DNA of 64,000 bases from Sulfurovum sp. XGS-02 (GCF_023213175.1 NZ_CP093312.1:744001-808000); one strand, 5' to 3'. Positions 7,967-16,665 are shown, counted from the first letter of the stretch. The notes: generated from the letters alone by a model not told the origin. Numbers and translations: made by a program.

Positions 7967-9576
7967 CCCTTCTTGAAAATTTTAATGTATTTGATAAAGA
8001 AGTCAGAGACGTAGGCCTCTTTTGCCAAGAGTTTATAAAATAACCATCTTGATCTCTTCGGCATCTTGCTTTTTTGTATACCCACAAAGTGTTGCTTATA
8101 CATAAACAGCCACCCTATGATCATAATGGCAGCCAGTGCCACCATTGACATGATAATGGTTACATTAAGTGTTGCTGCACCATAGAAAAGCAGGGCATGC
8201 TCGCCATAGATAAAATGTTCCAATGCCAATCCGATAAACTCATAAGTAAACAGGATAATAATAAAAGAACTCACAAGCGCTAGGATCACTTTGATCGAGT
8301 CAGACCTTGAAACCTTAAAGAAGGACAAGAAGAGCTGAGTACCGGTGAGCCAACCGAATGCCAAGATCACAATCGCTGCGTTAAACTCAAAGAACTCTTC
8401 ACTAAGGACCATTTTTACTCCGATGAATATAAGAAGCGGCAAGATGGTAAAGAGTGCAATAAGATTAAACGTTTTGTTACTTTTATGTTCTGTTTTTTCT
8501 TCCCAGAACAACTTGTAAGAGAGACGTTGCGGAATGTTAGGGTCATGTCTCGCATACCGAATAAGTCCACCTGACTCCAAGAAGAGCGTTGCCTTAAAGA
8601 CACCGTGTACCATAAGGTGATAGATAGCAAGAGAGAATGCACCAAGACCGACCTCCATGATCATATATCCCATTTGTCCTGCTGTTGAATAACCAAGTGA
8701 ACGTTTGATATCCGGTACTACCAGCATCAACACGGATGCAAAAATGGCAGTAAAGAGTCCAATCACAAATGCAATATTGAGTACGGCGGGTGTCAGTAGA
8801 AGTAAAAAAGCCAATTTATTGAGAAGGATACCGCCTACATTGACCACACCCGCATGCATTAAAGCTGATACAGGGGTAGGTGCTTCAGAAGTATAAGGCA
8901 GCCAGATATGAAATGGTACGATCGCAGACTTCATCATGGCAGCGACTAAGAAGAGTAATCCGATCACAAAAATTGTAGGGTTGTCAATAGGATTTTTAGA
9001 CATCTCGAGCCATGTTTGACTCAGTTGTCCCAAATCAACACTGCCAAACGTCTGATAGGTCAATATCACTGCGAGTATAAAGAGTAGATCGGCCCCTTTA
9101 TGTATCAACATGGTCCAACTACCGTTTTTTACCGCACTTTTTGATGCCACATTAAAGGATACCAGTAGGTACAGACTGACACTCATAAGCTGCCAAGCAA
9201 GGGCAAGGATCACTAGGTTATTACTCATGACCAGCATATAGATGGCAGAGAAGATAAAATTCAATAGAATGAAAAATCTTTTATATCCCGGTTCATCCCA
9301 CATATATTTTGTAGCATATTTACGGATCACAAGACCTAAGATAGCAACATAGGGCACGAGTATGGCGGAGAGTTCATTGAATACAAATAAACCGCCAAGT
9401 CCATGTATGGGTTCATCGGTTGTGATCACATGATAGGTTCCATAGAGCCCTAACAATGCAATCATGCTTGACAACATGATACTCACTTTAGGAATATGTT
9501 CCTTTTTGCTAATAAAAGAGAGTATAAATGCTATAGCAAGCGGTATGCCTGGAATAAGCAATATAATTTTTTCCAC
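7963..9576 (-). CDS. dabB: Inorganic carbon transporter membrane subunit DabB (NuoL/MrpA family)
   Basis: A 537-residue proton-conducting membrane subunit related to NuoL/ND5. The family core is visible: AMMKSAIVPFHIWLPYTSEA (the conserved transmembrane Lys and HxWLP), then TPVSALMHAGVVN, PDIKRSLGYST and GQMGYM. It would couple H+ or Na+ flow to the DabA zinc subunit to drive bicarbonate accumulation. The start is GTG at 9576 with AGGAG 6 nt upstream. First gene of a leftward operon dabB-membrane gene-dabA with 4-bp overlaps. Confidence 0.93.
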   Translation of the reverse strand: MEKIILLIPGIPLAIAFILSFISKKEHIPKVSIMLSSMIALLGLYGTYHVITTDEPIHGLGGLFVFNELSAILVPYVAILGLVIRKYATKYMWDEPGYKRFFILLNFIFSAIYMLVMSNNLVILALAWQLMSVSLYLLVSFNVASKSAVKNGSWTMLIHKGADLLFILAVILTYQTFGSVDLGQLSQTWLEMSKNPIDNPTIFVIGLLFLVAAMMKSAIVPFHIWLPYTSEAPTPVSALMHAGVVNVGGILLNKLAFLLLLTPAVLNIAFVIGLFTAIFASVLMLVVPDIKRSLGYSTAGQMGYMIMEVGLGAFSLAIYHLMVHGVFKATLFLESGGLIRYARHDPNIPQRLSYKLFWEEKTEHKSNKTFNLIALFTILPLLIFIGVKMVLSEEFFEFNAAIVILAFGWLTGTQLFLSFFKVSRSDSIKVILALVSSFIIILFTYEFIGLALEHFIYGEHALLFYGAATLNVTIIMSMVALAAIMIIGWLFMYKQHFVGIQKSKMPKRSRWLFYKLLAKEAYVSDFFIKYIKIFKKG

Positions 9577-9719
9577 TGAAAACTCCTGTAATTCACTAAA
9601 TTCTTTCGTAAAACATTCTATTTACTGGGTCTAGAATCCACCATACTTTATGGTGAGAAAACTAAATCAAATATATTTGAATAAAGAAGGTTTGTAAATC
9701 ACCTTCTAAAACCTTAGCC

Positions 9720-9725
9720 ATTATA
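9720..9725 (-). promoter_or_regulatory. Candidate -10 box for dabB operon
   Basis: TATAAT on the minus strand, about 145 bp before the dabB GTG. No clear -35; the upstream stretch is A/T-rich. Confidence 0.35.
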
Positions 9726-10147
9726 GATGATTTTTTTAAAATATACTCTTTATTAAAAACAAACATGTATTAAAATGTAAATTTAACTGTCTATTGTTAC
9801 TATTTCACAATTTGACATTGATATGACTGATGAACCAATTGTATAACCTTTATGATACAGTAACTTTTTATTACTGAAGATATCAATGATAAATAGGTCC
9901 AATAATAAAGAAGTAAACCCATAGAGATGCAGTATATTTTCACCCTATATAATGTAATGGAGACAATTCTTTTGAAAGCAGTGATGTGAAGAAATGTAGG
10001 TGTAAATAGATCTAAACAGATTATAACTATAAATAACTGATTATTATATTACTCATATTTTCTATAAATTATAAGATAAGTCAAAGGTTTTTACAGTAAA
10101 CTCCCATTTGAAAACATATGAATGAAGTTGATAAAAAATTTATCATA

Positions 10148-10186
10148 AATATTACCTATATATAAATATTACTAATATGTAATATT
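10148..10186. promoter_or_regulatory. Repeated/inverted AATATTAC element upstream of porD
   Basis: AAATATTAC occurs twice in direct orientation 16 bp apart, and the second copy forms an 8-bp inverted repeat with GTAATATT across a 6-bp spacer (10165-10186). Such phasing suits a dimeric regulator, but the region is so AT-rich that chance is possible. Confidence 0.3.
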
Positions 10187-10273
10187 AAGGTTTTTTTGTG
10201 TAAAGTTTATTTGAAGTTCCATTTCTAATCTATTGGTTAGGATGATTGAATATGATCTTCTAATTGTAGATAT

Positions 10274-10285
10274 ATGTTTAAACAT
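10274..10285. promoter_or_regulatory. ATGTTTAAACAT palindrome before porD
   Basis: Perfect 12-bp palindrome about 20 bp before the porD start, next to the AAAGGAG ribosome binding site; possible operator or 5'-leader element. Confidence 0.3.
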
Positions 10286-10305
10286 CATGGAGTAAAGGAG
10301 TTAAA

Positions 10306-10530
10306 ATGTATTATGTAGCAAAAGTCGATGCAGACAAATGTGCTGAATATAAATGTAACACGTGTACACTATATTGTCCAGAAGCGAATACGCTTATGTT
10401 CGATAAAGACAGAAACACATCTTGGGTAGATGAAAACAGATGTAAAGGGTGTGCACTTTGTGTGTACGTTTGTTCTGATATGCTTGATCGTAATTGTATT
10501 ACGATGGAAATGGCTGGTCACGAAGAATAA
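10306..10530 (+). CDS. porD: Pyruvate:ferredoxin oxidoreductase delta (ferredoxin-like) subunit
   Basis: A 74-residue 2x[4Fe-4S] ferredoxin. The first cluster is bound by Cys12, 17, 20 and 24 (an unusual CAEYKC spacing of four residues between the first two Cys), the second by Cys46, 49, 52 and 56 (CKGCALCVYVC). It passes electrons from the TPP/cluster core to soluble ferredoxin. First gene of porDEABG; AAAGGAG lies 5 nt before the ATG. In an autotroph the complex probably runs in the reductive direction, fixing CO2 onto acetyl-CoA. Confidence 0.9.
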   Translation: MYYVAKVDADKCAEYKCNTCTLYCPEANTLMFDKDRNTSWVDENRCKGCALCVYVCSDMLDRNCITMEMAGHEE

Positions 10531-10574
10531 GTCTAGAGTCTAGATTTAATTTAAATTTTTAATTAGGAGAAGTT

Positions 10575-11144
10575 ATGGCAAACCAAGGTCCTGCGTATTA
10601 TTCACCGTATCCTGCGGCTACGTATGAAGGTGTAATCACACCACCAGAAGGAAAAGCACTTTTGTTGGAAGATGTGGTTGATGAAGAAACTGCAATGAGA
10701 GAAGTTGCAAGAGTGATGTTGACAAGTGAAAATGCAACTATTTTCCCTGGTCCACAAGTATTATATGGTTGGAATGAAGAAGCGAAGAAAAAAGCTACAC
10801 TTATCAAAGAGATGGCAGATGTTCTTAACGCTAAAATGATCCCAATGTATGATTACAGACCAAAGTATCCAAAAATCGATGCTGAAGTTGAGATCAACCC
10901 GAATCACCCGAACTTAACAATTTGGCATAATAACATTAAAGCAGCAATCTTCATTGGTGTTCATTGTCACTATGCAAACGTTGCATTAAAAATTGTAAGA
11001 GCAGAGACGGATTGTTATACGATCGCGATCTGTGGTTTGTCAGGGCATGAAGATGCAATGGCTACATTAAGAGACCAGCACTCTCACGAACTTGAAAAAT
11101 TCATCAAGATCGCTAAAGAAGTAAAAGCTGAGTTGGGAAAGTAG
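10575..11144 (+). CDS. porE: Probable POR epsilon-type subunit
   Basis: A 189-residue soluble protein between the ferredoxin and alpha-subunit genes of the POR operon. Recognisable features are few: a TIFPGPQVLYGW segment, then AAIFIGVHCHYANVAL and CGLSGHEDA, suggesting a Rossmann-like fold. It matches in size and place the fifth subunit (PorE/ForE) of the five-subunit oxidoreductases of Hydrogenobacter and other reductive-TCA bacteria. That family's biochemical role is not clear. The spacing (44 bp after porD, 9 bp before porA) supports one transcript. The subunit assignment is by context. Confidence 0.65.
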   Translation: MANQGPAYYSPYPAATYEGVITPPEGKALLLEDVVDEETAMREVARVMLTSENATIFPGPQVLYGWNEEAKKKATLIKEMADVLNAKMIPMYDYRPKYPKIDAEVEINPNHPNLTIWHNNIKAAIFIGVHCHYANVALKIVRAETDCYTIAICGLSGHEDAMATLRDQHSHELEKFIKIAKEVKAELGK

Positions 11145-11153
11145 GAGATAAGA

Positions 11154-12356
11154 ATGAGTAAAATTACTGATATGACTAAAACACACAACTGGTCTGGACA
11201 AAAACTAGTTTCTATAGACCATATGCTTTTTGAAGCTCCTAGAACTAAGCACTTTATGACTGGTTCTGAGGTTTTAAAAGAAGCTGTTAAACGTGCAACG
11301 GTTGATGCTTCTGTATCATACCCAATTACACCACAATCTGAAGCAGCGCACCTTATTGGTGAACTTTGGGCTGAAGGTTATGTTGGTGTTTATTTCCGTG
11401 GTGAAAATGAATTTGGTGTAATGTCTGAGGTTGCAGGTTGTTCAATGGCAGGTGCTAGAACAATTACAACTACTTCAGGTCCTGGTACACTTAGAGCAAT
11501 GGAAAACTTTGCACAGTGGTCAGGTACAAGAGCTCCAATGCAACTGGTACTGATGGCACGTGGTATTAACTCCCCACTTACTATTCAGCCAGACAACTTG
11601 GAAGTACAATACCTTTTAGAGACTGGATGTATGATCTGGTATGCTGAGAACGTACAAGAACTATTTGATATGTCATTGGCAGCGTTCACAGTTGCAGAGC
11701 AACCTGATGTTCACGTTCCAATTATTACAGCAGTAGACGGATTCTTTGTATCTCACACTCGTGAAGCTGTTGAACTACCAGAAGATGATATTGCACTTCA
11801 TCCATATGATCCATATGCGGCTCCACTACCTCCAATTGACTCTGAGATGCCTCCAGGAAGATTCCTAAGAGATCCATTTGTTATGAAGTCTAACTATATC
11901 TCTTATGCTACACATGCATCTTGGCAGTGGGAGATCAGATCTGCAGTTGAAAGATCTAAGAGATACGCTAGACACCTACTTAAAGGATTGGTACATGTTA
12001 CTGGTAACGAAGATGCTGAAATCGCATTTGTTACTTGTGGTACTGCTTCTAACCAAGCAAAAGAGGGTCAAAGAGAGCTAGAGAAACTTGGTATCAAATC
12101 TAAAGTTATCAAGCTAAGAACGATCAGACCTTTCCCAGAAGAAGAGCTCGAAGAAGCACTTAAAGGTGTTAAGCATGTATTTGTTCCAGAATTCAACGTT
12201 GTTGGTTGGTTAGCAAATGAAGTTAAAGCTAAGCTTTATGGAAAAGTTGATGTTAACATTCATGCAGGACCAAGAGTTGCGGGTGGTATGAGTTTACCTG
12301 CTGAAGCTATTATCCAAGAAGTTATGGAAGTAGTAAACCCAGGAAAAGGAGCATAA
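11154..12356 (+). CDS. porA: Pyruvate:ferredoxin oxidoreductase alpha subunit
   Basis: A 400-residue alpha subunit with the pyrimidine-binding domain (SYPITPQSEAAHLIGELW, FRGENEFGVMSEVAGCSMAGAR, TTTSGPGTLRAMEN) and the C-terminal domain II (AFVTCGTASNQAKEG, KLRTIRPFPEEELE). The PITPQS motif contacts substrate and TPP in this family. It forms the catalytic core with PorB and interconverts pyruvate + CoA with acetyl-CoA + CO2. GGAG 7 nt before the ATG; stop is 1 bp before porB. The pyruvate assignment rather than 2-oxoglutarate rests on operon type and sequence impression. Confidence 0.92.
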   Translation: MSKITDMTKTHNWSGQKLVSIDHMLFEAPRTKHFMTGSEVLKEAVKRATVDASVSYPITPQSEAAHLIGELWAEGYVGVYFRGENEFGVMSEVAGCSMAGARTITTTSGPGTLRAMENFAQWSGTRAPMQLVLMARGINSPLTIQPDNLEVQYLLETGCMIWYAENVQELFDMSLAAFTVAEQPDVHVPIITAVDGFFVSHTREAVELPEDDIALHPYDPYAAPLPPIDSEMPPGRFLRDPFVMKSNYISYATHASWQWEIRSAVERSKRYARHLLKGLVHVTGNEDAEIAFVTCGTASNQAKEGQRELEKLGIKSKVIKLRTIRPFPEEELEEALKGVKHVFVPEFNVVGWLANEVKAKLYGKVDVNIHAGPRVAGGMSLPAEAIIQEVMEVVNPGKGA

Positions 12357-12357
12357 T

Positions 12358-13227
12358 ATGGCATTAGATATTTATAAAATTAATCCTGAATTTAGAGACA
12401 TTATGCCACAAGAGATCATTGATCTTGAGGAAAATGCAACATGGGCTCAAAATCAAGAGAAACCACGTGGTATTAAAGAACTTCCTGAGACAAAAGAGTT
12501 GCTTGAAGAGCACTCTTTATGTGCGGGTTGTCCTGAAGCGGCTACATTAAGATATGTACTTTCTGCATTGCCTAAGCCTGAGGATACAGTTATCGTAAAC
12601 TCAACTGGTTGTACATCTTTGATGTTCCCACACATTGCACTTCATACAGTACACTCACTCTTTGGTAACCAAAATGCCGTTGCATCTGGTATCAAAAGAG
12701 TATTAGAGTGGAGATTCCCGGACACGCAAAAAGACGTTGTGGTTCTAGCGGGTGACGGTGCGACTGTTGATATCGGTCTTGACTATACACTTCAGTCATT
12801 CTTTAGACAAGAAAAGATCACAACGATCTGTTTTGATAACGAAGTTTATGCAAACACAGGTGGTCAAGAGTCTGGTATGACGGCTAAAGGTCAAGTATTT
12901 AAAATGGCACCGACTGGTAAAAAGTTTGAAAAAGTACCAATGTGGGAACTTGCTAAAACTTCTGGTTGTCACTACTCTGTAAACATGACTGGTTCTGCAC
13001 CAAAAGCAGTAGCTAAAGCAGTTAGAGAAGCGATCTTGGTTGCTAGAGAAATCGGACCGACTTACCTCAATATCTATACACCTTGTATTCTTGAGATTGG
13101 ACTAAGTGCAAATGAAGGACTTGGTGAAATGAAAGATCAAGATAAAGATAGATTTGCATCTTACAAACATGTTTCACCAGAAGCAGAAGAATACTTGAAA
13201 AAATGTAAAAAAGAGGGACTTTTATAA
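12358..13227 (+). CDS. porB: Pyruvate:ferredoxin oxidoreductase beta subunit
   Basis: A 289-residue TPP-binding beta subunit. The proximal [4Fe-4S] cluster ligands are Cys55 and Cys58 (LCAGCPE), Cys85 (NSTGC) and Cys243 (YTPCIL). The TPP/Mg motif runs from GDGATVDIG (132 onward) to DNEVYANTGGQ (160 onward). AAAGGAG lies inside the porA end, 6 nt before this ATG, and the stop overlaps the porG start by one base, so translation is coupled on both sides. Confidence 0.93.
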   Translation: MALDIYKINPEFRDIMPQEIIDLEENATWAQNQEKPRGIKELPETKELLEEHSLCAGCPEAATLRYVLSALPKPEDTVIVNSTGCTSLMFPHIALHTVHSLFGNQNAVASGIKRVLEWRFPDTQKDVVVLAGDGATVDIGLDYTLQSFFRQEKITTICFDNEVYANTGGQESGMTAKGQVFKMAPTGKKFEKVPMWELAKTSGCHYSVNMTGSAPKAVAKAVREAILVAREIGPTYLNIYTPCILEIGLSANEGLGEMKDQDKDRFASYKHVSPEAEEYLKKCKKEGLL

Positions 13228-13928
13228 TGGCAAAAGATTCAATTAAAATCAGAATGCCCGCTCTAGGTGGGCAAGGGGCAGTTACTGCGGCACATATCGC
13301 AGCTACTGCAGCGGACACAGAAGGTTACTATGCGGTATCTAACCCATTCTTTGGTGCTGAAAAACGTATGGCTCCATCTGAGAGTTATACAAGAATCGGT
13401 ACAGTGCCTATCTATGATAGAGGGGAAGTTATCTACCCTGATATCGTTATGATCTATCACCCACAAGTTATTACTATGGGTAAATCATATACTATGCCTT
13501 TTTACGCTGGTATTAAAGAGAATGGTCTTGTTATTATCAACTCTGATATAGATCTTTTAACTGATGAAGATAAACAGTACCTTGACTCTTTAAATGTAAA
13601 AGTTCTTACTAAAGACTTTACACAATTTGCTATCGATCAAGCTGGTACTGAGCTTGCTACAAACATGGCAATGCTAGGTGCACTGTTCGGTGCTCTAGGT
13701 ACTGTTAGTAAACCTGCTATTGAAGAAGGTATTAAAGACAGATTCCTTAAAAAGTATACAGCTTCAGGTGGTACAGCTACACTTGACTCAGTTATTGAGA
13801 AAAAGTTTAAAAAGAAAATGGATCTGATCCAGAAAAACCTTGACACTGCATCTGCAGCATTCGATTTGACTGCTGAATGGTGTAAAGAAGTAGGTTTCGA
13901 ACAAATGTTGGAAGCTCCAAAAAAATAA
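13227..13928 (+). CDS. porG: Pyruvate:ferredoxin oxidoreductase gamma subunit
   Basis: A 233-residue gamma subunit that binds CoA and helps release acetyl-CoA. The family's Gly-rich start ALGGQGAVTAAHIAA is followed by NPFFGAEKRMAPSESYTRI and PDIVMIYHPQVI. Last gene of the por operon; the TAATG junction with porB couples translation. A strong hairpin follows at 13940. Confidence 0.92.
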   Translation: MAKDSIKIRMPALGGQGAVTAAHIAATAADTEGYYAVSNPFFGAEKRMAPSESYTRIGTVPIYDRGEVIYPDIVMIYHPQVITMGKSYTMPFYAGIKENGLVIINSDIDLLTDEDKQYLDSLNVKVLTKDFTQFAIDQAGTELATNMAMLGALFGALGTVSKPAIEEGIKDRFLKKYTASGGTATLDSVIEKKFKKKMDLIQKNLDTASAAFDLTAEWCKEVGFEQMLEAPKK

Positions 13929-13939
13929 TACGAAATCTT

Positions 13940-13964
13940 ACAACTGTGCATTGCGCACAGTTGT
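13940..13964 (+). terminator. Hairpin terminator after the por operon
   Basis: ACAACTGTGC and GCACAGTTGT form a perfect 10-bp stem with loop ATTGC, 12 bp after the porG stop. The following tract is T-rich but broken (TACTTTAACT). Confidence 0.7.
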
Positions 13965-14044
13965 TACTTTAACTCTATTTACGATATCTTACGAATTTAC
14001 AAAACATCCACTCAATTACAATTTAATTTTTAAGGCACATAGAC

Positions 14045-15016
14045 ATGATACAATCATTTATACTTACGGGATTTTTAGGTGTTGGTAAAACCACCATGCT
14101 CACCAATACAGTCAAAGAACACTTTTCTGATAAAAAAGTGGCTATTATCGTAAATGAATTTGGCGATATCGGCGTCGATGGTAATATCTTGAAGAATGTA
14201 CACAGTGAAGTACTTGAAATTTCAGAAGGGTGCATCTGTTGTCAATTGGCACAAGAGTTTGAAAGCGGTGTGATCGAAATCATGAATAAATATAGTCCTG
14301 AGATCATATTTGTTGAGACCTCAGGGGCATCTGAGCCTTTTCCTATCTTTTTATCGCTTCAAAACCTTGGTATCTCTGTTGAGGGTGTCATTTGTGTTGT
14401 CGATGCTAAAAACTTTGATTCCTATAAAGAGAATTCAACGGCTAAATACCAAATCGGCGGGTCGAATATCCTTGTACTCAATAAGACCGACTTGGTGAAC
14501 GACGATGAATTGGAAGCCGTAAAGAAAGAAGTGATCGAGATCAAAGAAAAATACAATATCAAGAATACGCTTACAGGTAAAAAGATATTTAATAACTATG
14601 TGATCAATCATGCCCAACAGGGTATCGTCCATAAAGAAGTTTTTGAGGGTGTCTACAAAGTCGATGAGATCATCGGATTGGCAAAAGATTATGAACGTCT
14701 TGACCATACGGCACAAGATTCAATCACCCAAAAGGTGGTTTATTTAAAAGATGATATTGCATTTTCCGATGTCGATGCAGTGTTAAAATCACTTCCAAAA
14801 AGCATTTACAGGGTGAAAGGTGTCGTGAAAACAAAAGATGTTCCAAACCCTATCGTGATAAACTACTCATTCGGTAATGATTCATACGAAGAGCTAGAGA
14901 ACTATCCAGAACGGTCGATTATGATATTCATCGGTGAATCTATAGATGATGATGTCAATCTCTTATGTGAAAAGTTTGATTTTTTAAACCTGCCTAGATT
15001 TAGAATGACCAAATAG
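14045..15016 (+). CDS. G3E-family GTPase, CobW/COG0523 metallochaperone type
   Basis: A 323-residue P-loop GTPase. Walker A is GFLGVGKTT (residues 9-17), the metal-binding GCICC motif is at 62-66, FVETSGASEP is the switch/Walker B region and NKTD (146-149) gives guanine specificity. The C-terminal half holds a CobW_C-like domain. COG0523 proteins deliver metals, often zinc, to target enzymes. It follows the por operon by 116 bp beyond a hairpin, so it is likely a separate unit. The nearby zinc protein DabA is a possible client (inference). Confidence 0.88.
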   Translation: MIQSFILTGFLGVGKTTMLTNTVKEHFSDKKVAIIVNEFGDIGVDGNILKNVHSEVLEISEGCICCQLAQEFESGVIEIMNKYSPEIIFVETSGASEPFPIFLSLQNLGISVEGVICVVDAKNFDSYKENSTAKYQIGGSNILVLNKTDLVNDDELEAVKKEVIEIKEKYNIKNTLTGKKIFNNYVINHAQQGIVHKEVFEGVYKVDEIIGLAKDYERLDHTAQDSITQKVVYLKDDIAFSDVDAVLKSLPKSIYRVKGVVKTKDVPNPIVINYSFGNDSYEELENYPERSIMIFIGESIDDDVNLLCEKFDFLNLPRFRMTK

Positions 15017-15038
15017 CTTACCGCTAATCTTTCCTAAT

Positions 15039-15061
15039 CATTTGGCAGTTTCTGCCAAATG
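15039..15061. terminator. Perfect 10-bp hairpin after the GTPase gene
   Basis: CATTTGGCAG and CTGCCAAATG are perfect complements around a TTT loop, 23 bp after the GTPase stop. No T-run follows, so it may be a non-canonical terminator or an operator. Confidence 0.5.
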
Positions 15062-15198
15062 TGCACGTAATTCCCCTCTATATAATATTCTCCGCACGTT
15101 TTCAATATAGTGTTTTGGGATGTTCCCATGAAACGTCAGTTTGTAATTTTTGTGAGAATACGCTAGAATGAATAATTCATTCAATATTTGGAGTCACT

Positions 15199-15366
15199 AT
15201 GGACCTTTTTTCTGTTATATCATTCTCTCTTGTCGTTTTGTTTGTCGTGGTAGGCGGATATGTCTTTATGTTTCTTCATGTTATGAGATCCGATCCAAGA
15301 GAATTGGAGTTTAGAAAAAACGAGGGACAGGACTCAAGGCTGGTGCCGCATACTTACAAAGAATAG
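15199..15366 (+). CDS. Small single-pass membrane protein, 55 aa
   Basis: An open frame starting MDLFSVISFSLVVLFVVVGG with one strong hydrophobic helix (residues 4-30) and a charged tail (RSDPRELEFRKNEGQDSR). TTGGAG lies 6 nt before the ATG, and composition fits a real membrane peptide. It resembles small respiratory-complex subunits in shape, but I do not recognise a family. Confidence 0.55.
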   Translation: MDLFSVISFSLVVLFVVVGGYVFMFLHVMRSDPRELEFRKNEGQDSRLVPHTYKE

Positions 15367-15643
15367 CTCTCCACGCTATCACATATCATCTATAGACCCA
15401 TTCAATCCGTACGTTTACTAAAACACCGTTATCTGTACCAACGAAAAATTATGGGTCGTTTGCAGCACGGGTTCAGAAGAGTGTTGTGCCTTATAGGGTT
15501 CGAATAGCGTATAAAAACTCTCATAATGAAACGCTCAAAGCCTTAAAAGATGAATTCCTCTATGAAATTACACATTTATTACATTTAGAGTGTATACTAT
15601 GATAAATAATCCATACATTGATTAATGTAGAAAGGAATAGGTC
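15367..15643. other. Intergenic region without recognised gene
   Basis: No supported coding frame. It contains a TGTATACT -10 box at 15591-15598 and a TACATT-GATT-AATGTA palindrome at 15614-15629 in the leader of the next gene. Confidence 0.5.
15591..15598 (+). promoter_or_regulatory. TGTATACT -10 box for the lipoprotein gene
   Basis: TGTATACT lies 45 bp before the ATG at 15644 and just upstream of a 6-bp-arm palindrome (15614-15629) that could be an operator or leader hairpin. Confidence 0.45.
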
Positions 15644-16027
15644 ATGAAATATTTTTTCAAACTCTCTTTTTTGGCAATGGTATTCTTGTTCATGCAGGGG
15701 TGTGCCACACATCAGAATTTTGTCAACAAGTACAATGCGTGGGTAGGACAGGATATCAATGATTTAATTCAGAAAATAGGATATCCTGACAGTACTTATA
15801 TCCTGCCAAATAAAAACAAAGTCTATGTCTATGAAAGATCTAGGATATACAGTTATCCTTCAATGTCCATGGGGTATGGACATTGGCCATATTATCATGG
15901 TGGTTACGGTACGTTTGGTTATGGTACGGATGTTGTTCAGCGGACCTGTAAACTCTATCTTGAGACAGACAGACACGGCATCATCGTCAAATGGGGTTCA
16001 CGGGGAAATTCCTGTGTCTCCAACTAG
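15644..16027 (+). CDS. Outer-membrane-type lipoprotein, BamE/SmpA-like
   Basis: A 127-residue lipoprotein. Signal peptide residues 1-19 end in a lipobox (MQGC), so Cys20 would be lipidated. The mature part starts with WVGQDINDLIQKIGYPDSTY and KVYVYER, the helix-strand pattern seen in BamE-like small lipoproteins, and then has a Tyr/Gly/His-rich stretch (SMGYGHWPYYHGGYGTFGYG) and two more Cys. AAAGGA precedes the start. The cellular role is unknown. Confidence 0.75.
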   Translation: MKYFFKLSFLAMVFLFMQGCATHQNFVNKYNAWVGQDINDLIQKIGYPDSTYILPNKNKVYVYERSRIYSYPSMSMGYGHWPYYHGGYGTFGYGTDVVQRTCKLYLETDRHGIIVKWGSRGNSCVSN

Positions 16028-16065
16028 TAGAAGGATCTTGAAATTGATAGAGAAGGCTGCACTAT

Positions 16066-16665
16066 ATGTTTGAGATCGCGGAGTATATCGGTATTATCGC
16101 TTTTGCCAGTTCGGGTTTTTTTGTGGCTGTACGAAATCAACTTGATTTTCTGGGTACGTTGATCTCTGTATTTCTTACTGCACTGGGCGGGGGGATCATC
16201 AGAGATGTCGTTGTAGATAAAATGCCTTTTACCTTTACACACAATGTACCTGCACTTACCATCCTTATCGTCATGATCCTGCTGATCGTATTTAGATTCA
16301 ACAAAAGAGACAGTATAGAGAATAAACCGTTTTTTATACTGAGCGATTCCATAGGACTTATCTCTTTTAGCATTACGGGTGCACTGATAGCCATAGAAGC
16401 GGGACTGAATCTTACAGGTGTTTTGGCTTTAGCATTTGTAACGGCAGTAGGAGGAGGTATCATCAGAGATGTGATCATCAATGAGATCCCTTTTGTACTC
16501 AAGACAGGGTTTTACGGGACGATCGCACTTCTGATAGGCTTGACACTCTATATATTAAATCTTTACGAATTGATCTCTTATTATTCGATGATCATGGTGT
16601 TTATAGCGGGGATAGTACTTAGACTGGTCGCATACTACAAGAAATGGGCCATCCCGATGATATAG
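16066..16665 (+). CDS. TRIC-family cation channel (YadS/UPF0126)
   Basis: A 199-residue membrane protein with seven hydrophobic helices made of two repeats, each with the family's Gly-rich motif: ALGGGIIRDVVVDKMPF and AVGGGIIRDVIINEIPF. Prokaryotic TRIC proteins are trimeric K+/Na+ channels. It follows the lipoprotein by 38 bp and ends directly against a convergent gene (16665/16666). Confidence 0.9.
   Translation: MFEIAEYIGIIAFASSGFFVAVRNQLDFLGTLISVFLTALGGGIIRDVVVDKMPFTFTHNVPALTILIVMILLIVFRFNKRDSIENKPFFILSDSIGLISFSITGALIAIEAGLNLTGVLALAFVTAVGGGIIRDVIINEIPFVLKTGFYGTIALLIGLTLYILNLYELISYYSMIMVFIAGIVLRLVAYYKKWAIPMI

Larger units (their letters stand above)
9577..10305. other. 729-bp AT-rich intergenic region between divergent dab and por operons
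   Basis: No convincing gene on either strand. It must hold the promoters of both operons. On the dab side TATAAT occurs at 9720-9725 (minus). On the por side are a TATAAT at 9948-9953, a direct plus inverted AATATTAC set at 10148-10186, and an ATGTTTAAACAT palindrome at 10274-10285 just before the porD ribosome binding site. The 100-odd bp before porD are very AT-rich. Confidence 0.6.

Noticed and set aside
15496-15505. GGGTTCGAAT resembling a tRNA T-loop
   Set aside because: No matching acceptor stem, anticodon arm or CCA-side pairing could be built around it.
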